Shown here one piece after another: positions 5,995-7,427 of a stretch of 7,427 nucleotides of DNA. Within the stretch, counting starts at the first letter, position 1; each line of letters opens with the position of its first letter. Made by a program: the position numbers and the translations under genes. The notes below the pieces were generated by a model. The model saw only the letters and a program-made list of their open reading frames with translations, made no database searches and was not told the origin of the DNA. Origin of the DNA: JAGLCY01 sp965369705 (lineage in GTDB: Bacteria; Krumholzibacteriota; Krumholzibacteriia; LZORAL124-64-63); assembly GCA_965369705.1 (NCBI GenBank), contig CBDURF010000167.1, forward strand, positions 1-7,427, read 5' to 3'.

Positions 5995-6026
5995 AAGGTT
6001 GCCTCGTTAGCGGGTGACCTTTTTTT
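5995..6026 (+). terminator. Rho-independent terminator after tRNA-Pro
   Basis: AAGGTTGCCT (5995-6004) pairs with GGGTGACCTT (6012-6021) around a seven-base loop CGTTAGC, giving a ten-pair stem with three G-U wobbles. A run of Ts follows directly through 6026. It ends the tRNA-Pro transcript and probably any read-through from the upstream operon. Read from the minus strand it lacks a U tract, so it does not obviously serve the convergent beta-helix gene. Confidence 0.88.
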
Positions 6027-6073
6027 GTGGGGACTTGGGCGCGGCCAACTCTCGGGGGTTCCCGGGCCCATGA

Positions 6074-7243
6074 CTATCGGTACAAACTTTTCACGGCGCC
6101 GAAGCTCATCCCCTCGAAGGTCACCGGCCCCGTACACCCGCAATCGCCACAGCCCACGTCGTAGGCCCCCACCAGCTGGTTGCATCCCCAAGGGTGACCA
6201 CCCGCCCGGGCGTAGGAGTCCGCGCACAGATGGAAGTCCTCGTTGAACACATCACAGTAGCAGGGATTGGCTGAAAAGTTGCCCCGTTCGTCCACCTGCG
6301 CGGCGAAGGGAACGATCCAGTCACCGCCCACGTTGCCGTAAAGGTTGCAGCATGACAGGGTGATGGGCACCGCCGGACTGATGTCGATGGCAGCGCCGTC
6401 GGGACAGTTCGAAATTATGCAGTCCACCAGTTCCACACTGCCGCCGTAATTGGCCATGGCGAAAATAGCGCCCCCGGAAGCTGCCCTGTTCCCCTCGAGT
6501 GTGCAGCGCTCGTAGTAATCCACTCCGACGGCGTTTCCCCAAACGACACCGCCCACATCGGCCTCGTTGGCGTAAAACAGGCAGCCGATCTTGTCGGCGG
6601 TGATGCCCCAGATGGCGCCACCGCGGACGGCCCGGTTGCCGATAAACCGGCAGTCATTGAAAGTCACCCGTCCACCGTGGTTGGTGGCCAGGGCTCCGCC
6701 GGCGAATCCCTCGTTGCCACGGAACACACAGTCGTTAAAAACGGGAAGGCCGCCGCGGTCCACGTATACCGCTCCACCACCATGAAAATCTGTCATGCCG
6801 GTAGCGTTGTTTTCGAAAACGCAGTTGTTCACTGTTGCCGAGGCGCCGCCTACGAACAGCAAGGCACCGCCGCCCGGTTCAGCGTAACCGTTCCGAACGG
6901 TAATGGACTGGAAGGTGGTGGTCTGAACCGCGGAGCTGGCCAGCCGGAACGCCCGGTGCGGATCGCCGGGTCCGGCAGGTCCACAGTCGATGATACAGCT
7001 CGCCGGGTCGTTGTCGAACGACAAGATCAGAATATTGCGGTTACCCAGCTCGATGTCGCGGTTGCCGGGTCCGGTGAACACGCCTGATATCAACCAGATC
7101 TCGTCACCATCGGCGCTGGAATTCACGGCCGTTTGAATGTCGGGGGTGAGGCCGAGGCCGTCAGACCTGACAACAAAAATTTCGGCGTGACCATCAGTCG
7201 CAAAAACCAGAGCCAGGGTTAAAACAACAATCGCGGTTTTCAT
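6074..7243 (-). CDS. Secreted right-handed beta-helix repeat protein with Cys-rich end and C-terminal tail
   Basis: This is a 389-residue exported protein of unknown function. Residues 1-20 are a typical Sec signal peptide (MKTAIVVLTLALVFATDGHA), with likely cleavage after A20. Residues 21-110 start like a pectin-lyase-fold protein (DIQTAVNSSADGDEIWLISGVFTG). From about 115 to 305 there are six rungs with a GGA-type turn (near 125, 157, 182, 208, 231, 257), alternating with N-x-C-x-F-x-x-N strands (NNCVFENN, NDCVFRGN, NDCRFIGN and related). SCCNLYGNVGGDW follows at 297-309, then a Cys-rich section (328-370) and a final GMSFGAVKSLYR. This matches the parallel beta-helix / polymorphic outer-membrane-type repeat family, found on cell surfaces or secreted. 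No carbohydrate-active catalytic residues can be assigned. The ATG at 7243 has AGAAGGA ten bases upstream, a long but usable spacing. Transcription is convergent with tRNA-Pro. Confidence 0.9.
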   Translation of the reverse strand: MKTAIVVLTLALVFATDGHAEIFVVRSDGLGLTPDIQTAVNSSADGDEIWLISGVFTGPGNRDIELGNRNILILSFDNDPASCIIDCGPAGPGDPHRAFRLASSAVQTTTFQSITVRNGYAEPGGGALLFVGGASATVNNCVFENNATGMTDFHGGGAVYVDRGGLPVFNDCVFRGNEGFAGGALATNHGGRVTFNDCRFIGNRAVRGGAIWGITADKIGCLFYANEADVGGVVWGNAVGVDYYERCTLEGNRAASGGAIFAMANYGGSVELVDCIISNCPDGAAIDISPAVPITLSCCNLYGNVGGDWIVPFAAQVDERGNFSANPCYCDVFNEDFHLCADSYARAGGHPWGCNQLVGAYDVGCGDCGCTGPVTFEGMSFGAVKSLYR

Positions 7244-7291
7244 GGAAATGAAGTCCTTCTGATGCTGAGGGGGGGGCTGAAAGTGGTTATG

Positions 7292-7300
7292 ATTATATCA
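7292..7300 (-). promoter_or_regulatory. Extended -10 promoter for the beta-helix gene
   Basis: On the minus strand TGATATAAT (7300-7292) is a perfect extended -10 element (TGn plus TATAAT). No good -35 is visible at 16-18 bases, which fits extended -10 promoters. The start would be near 7285, giving a leader of about 40 bases that includes a run of eight Cs (plus-strand Gs at 7269-7276). Confidence 0.65.
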
Positions 7301-7323
7301 CAATTCAAGTTGGAAGGCTGTGA

Positions 7324-7350
7324 TTATTGCGCTGTCCCCGTCCGTTTTTT
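7324..7350. repeat. Solitary REP-like sequence (GCGCTGTCCCCG core)
   Basis: The plus strand has TTATTGCGCTGTCCCCG (7324-7340), then TCCG and a T6 run. From memory, a GTGCGCTGTCCCCG core followed by a T tract resembles dispersed intergenic sequences seen near REP-associated tyrosine transposases in many GC-rich bacterial genomes. Only one half-site is present here, and no inverted partner is seen. Confidence 0.3.
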
Positions 7351-7351
7351 G

Positions 7352-7380
7352 TTGATTTCCTGATTTCAAACATGTAGAAT
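7352..7380 (+). promoter_or_regulatory. Candidate sigma70 promoter reading off the right edge
   Basis: TTGATT (7352-7357), a 17-base spacer and TAGAAT (7375-7380) match the consensus at four and five of six positions. The start would be near 7387. The first transcribed bases contain a small hairpin AACGG/CCGTT around CAGGGGGAA. No start codon is reached before the window ends, so the gene served would lie beyond 7427, divergent from the beta-helix gene. Confidence 0.5.
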
Positions 7381-7427
7381 CGTGGAGTAACGGCAGGGGG
7401 AACCGTTCACCATCTATATTTCAAAAT

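Noticed and set aside
5995..6021. The tRNA-Pro terminator as a bidirectional terminator for the beta-helix gene
   Set aside because: On the minus strand the stem is followed by ATAGGTGC rather than a U tract, so only the plus-strand call is supported.
5898..6026. tRNA-Pro 3' end as an attachment site for an integrated element
   Set aside because: No integrase is present, no repeat of the tRNA 3' end is seen in the window, and a terminator directly follows the tRNA.
7297..7324. ATCACA (7297-7302) and TGTGAT (7319-7324) as a CRP-type site
   Set aside because: The half-sites are in the opposite order (TCACA then TGTGA) and 16 bases apart, unlike a CRP operator; six-base arms can arise by chance.

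Overview
The window looks like a chromosomal housekeeping segment from a GC-rich bacterium. Both tRNAs encode their CCA, the Shine-Dalgarno sites and sigma70-type promoters are bacterial, and all core genes have bacterial relatives. The last gene encodes a secreted Gly-Gly-Ala / Asn-Asp-Cys beta-helix protein with a Cys-rich end and a terminal FGAVKSLYR tail. As far as I remember, that style is common in uncultured FCB-related lineages (Krumholzibacteriota, Eisenbacteria and similar). The lineage is an inference; no marker here fixes it.

Layout. (1) Positions 1-407, minus strand: the N-terminal 135 residues of a multi-pass membrane protein, probably a GT-C type glycosyltransferase, cut by the window edge. 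(2) 538-613, minus: tRNA-Gly(CCC) with a good promoter at 636-664. (3) 743-5797, plus: five co-directional genes, namely a DUF512/PDZ-like radical SAM protein, der, plsY, gpsA and a small MerR-family regulator. (4) 5898-5974, plus: tRNA-Pro(GGG), with a candidate promoter before it and a clear intrinsic terminator after it at 5995-6026. (5) 6074-7243, minus: the secreted beta-helix protein, convergent with the tRNA. (6) 7244-7427: an intergenic region with two divergent candidate promoters, one for the beta-helix gene and one reading off the right edge, with a REP-like sequence between them.

How the genes work together. GpsA reduces dihydroxyacetone phosphate to sn-glycerol 3-phosphate, and PlsY acylates that product to lysophosphatidic acid. 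These are consecutive steps at the start of phospholipid synthesis, and the two genes are separated by a single base. Der is a ribosome-assembly GTPase. The DUF512 protein is a predicted Fe-S radical SAM enzyme of unknown reaction. The DUF512-der-plsY-gpsA order resembles an arrangement I recall from Clostridia, so it is probably an old linkage. The MerR protein next to tRNA-Pro recalls the ihfA-merR-tRNA-Pro linkage of Proteobacteria.

I do not see a new defence, mobile or CRISPR system. The points most worth a second look are a tandem 11-bp repeat that supplies the der ribosome binding site, a roughly 40-residue insertion in the DUF512 protein, a G7 tract at the plsY/gpsA junction that could fuse the two proteins, the conserved-looking C-terminal tail of the beta-helix protein, and the REP-like intergenic sequence.
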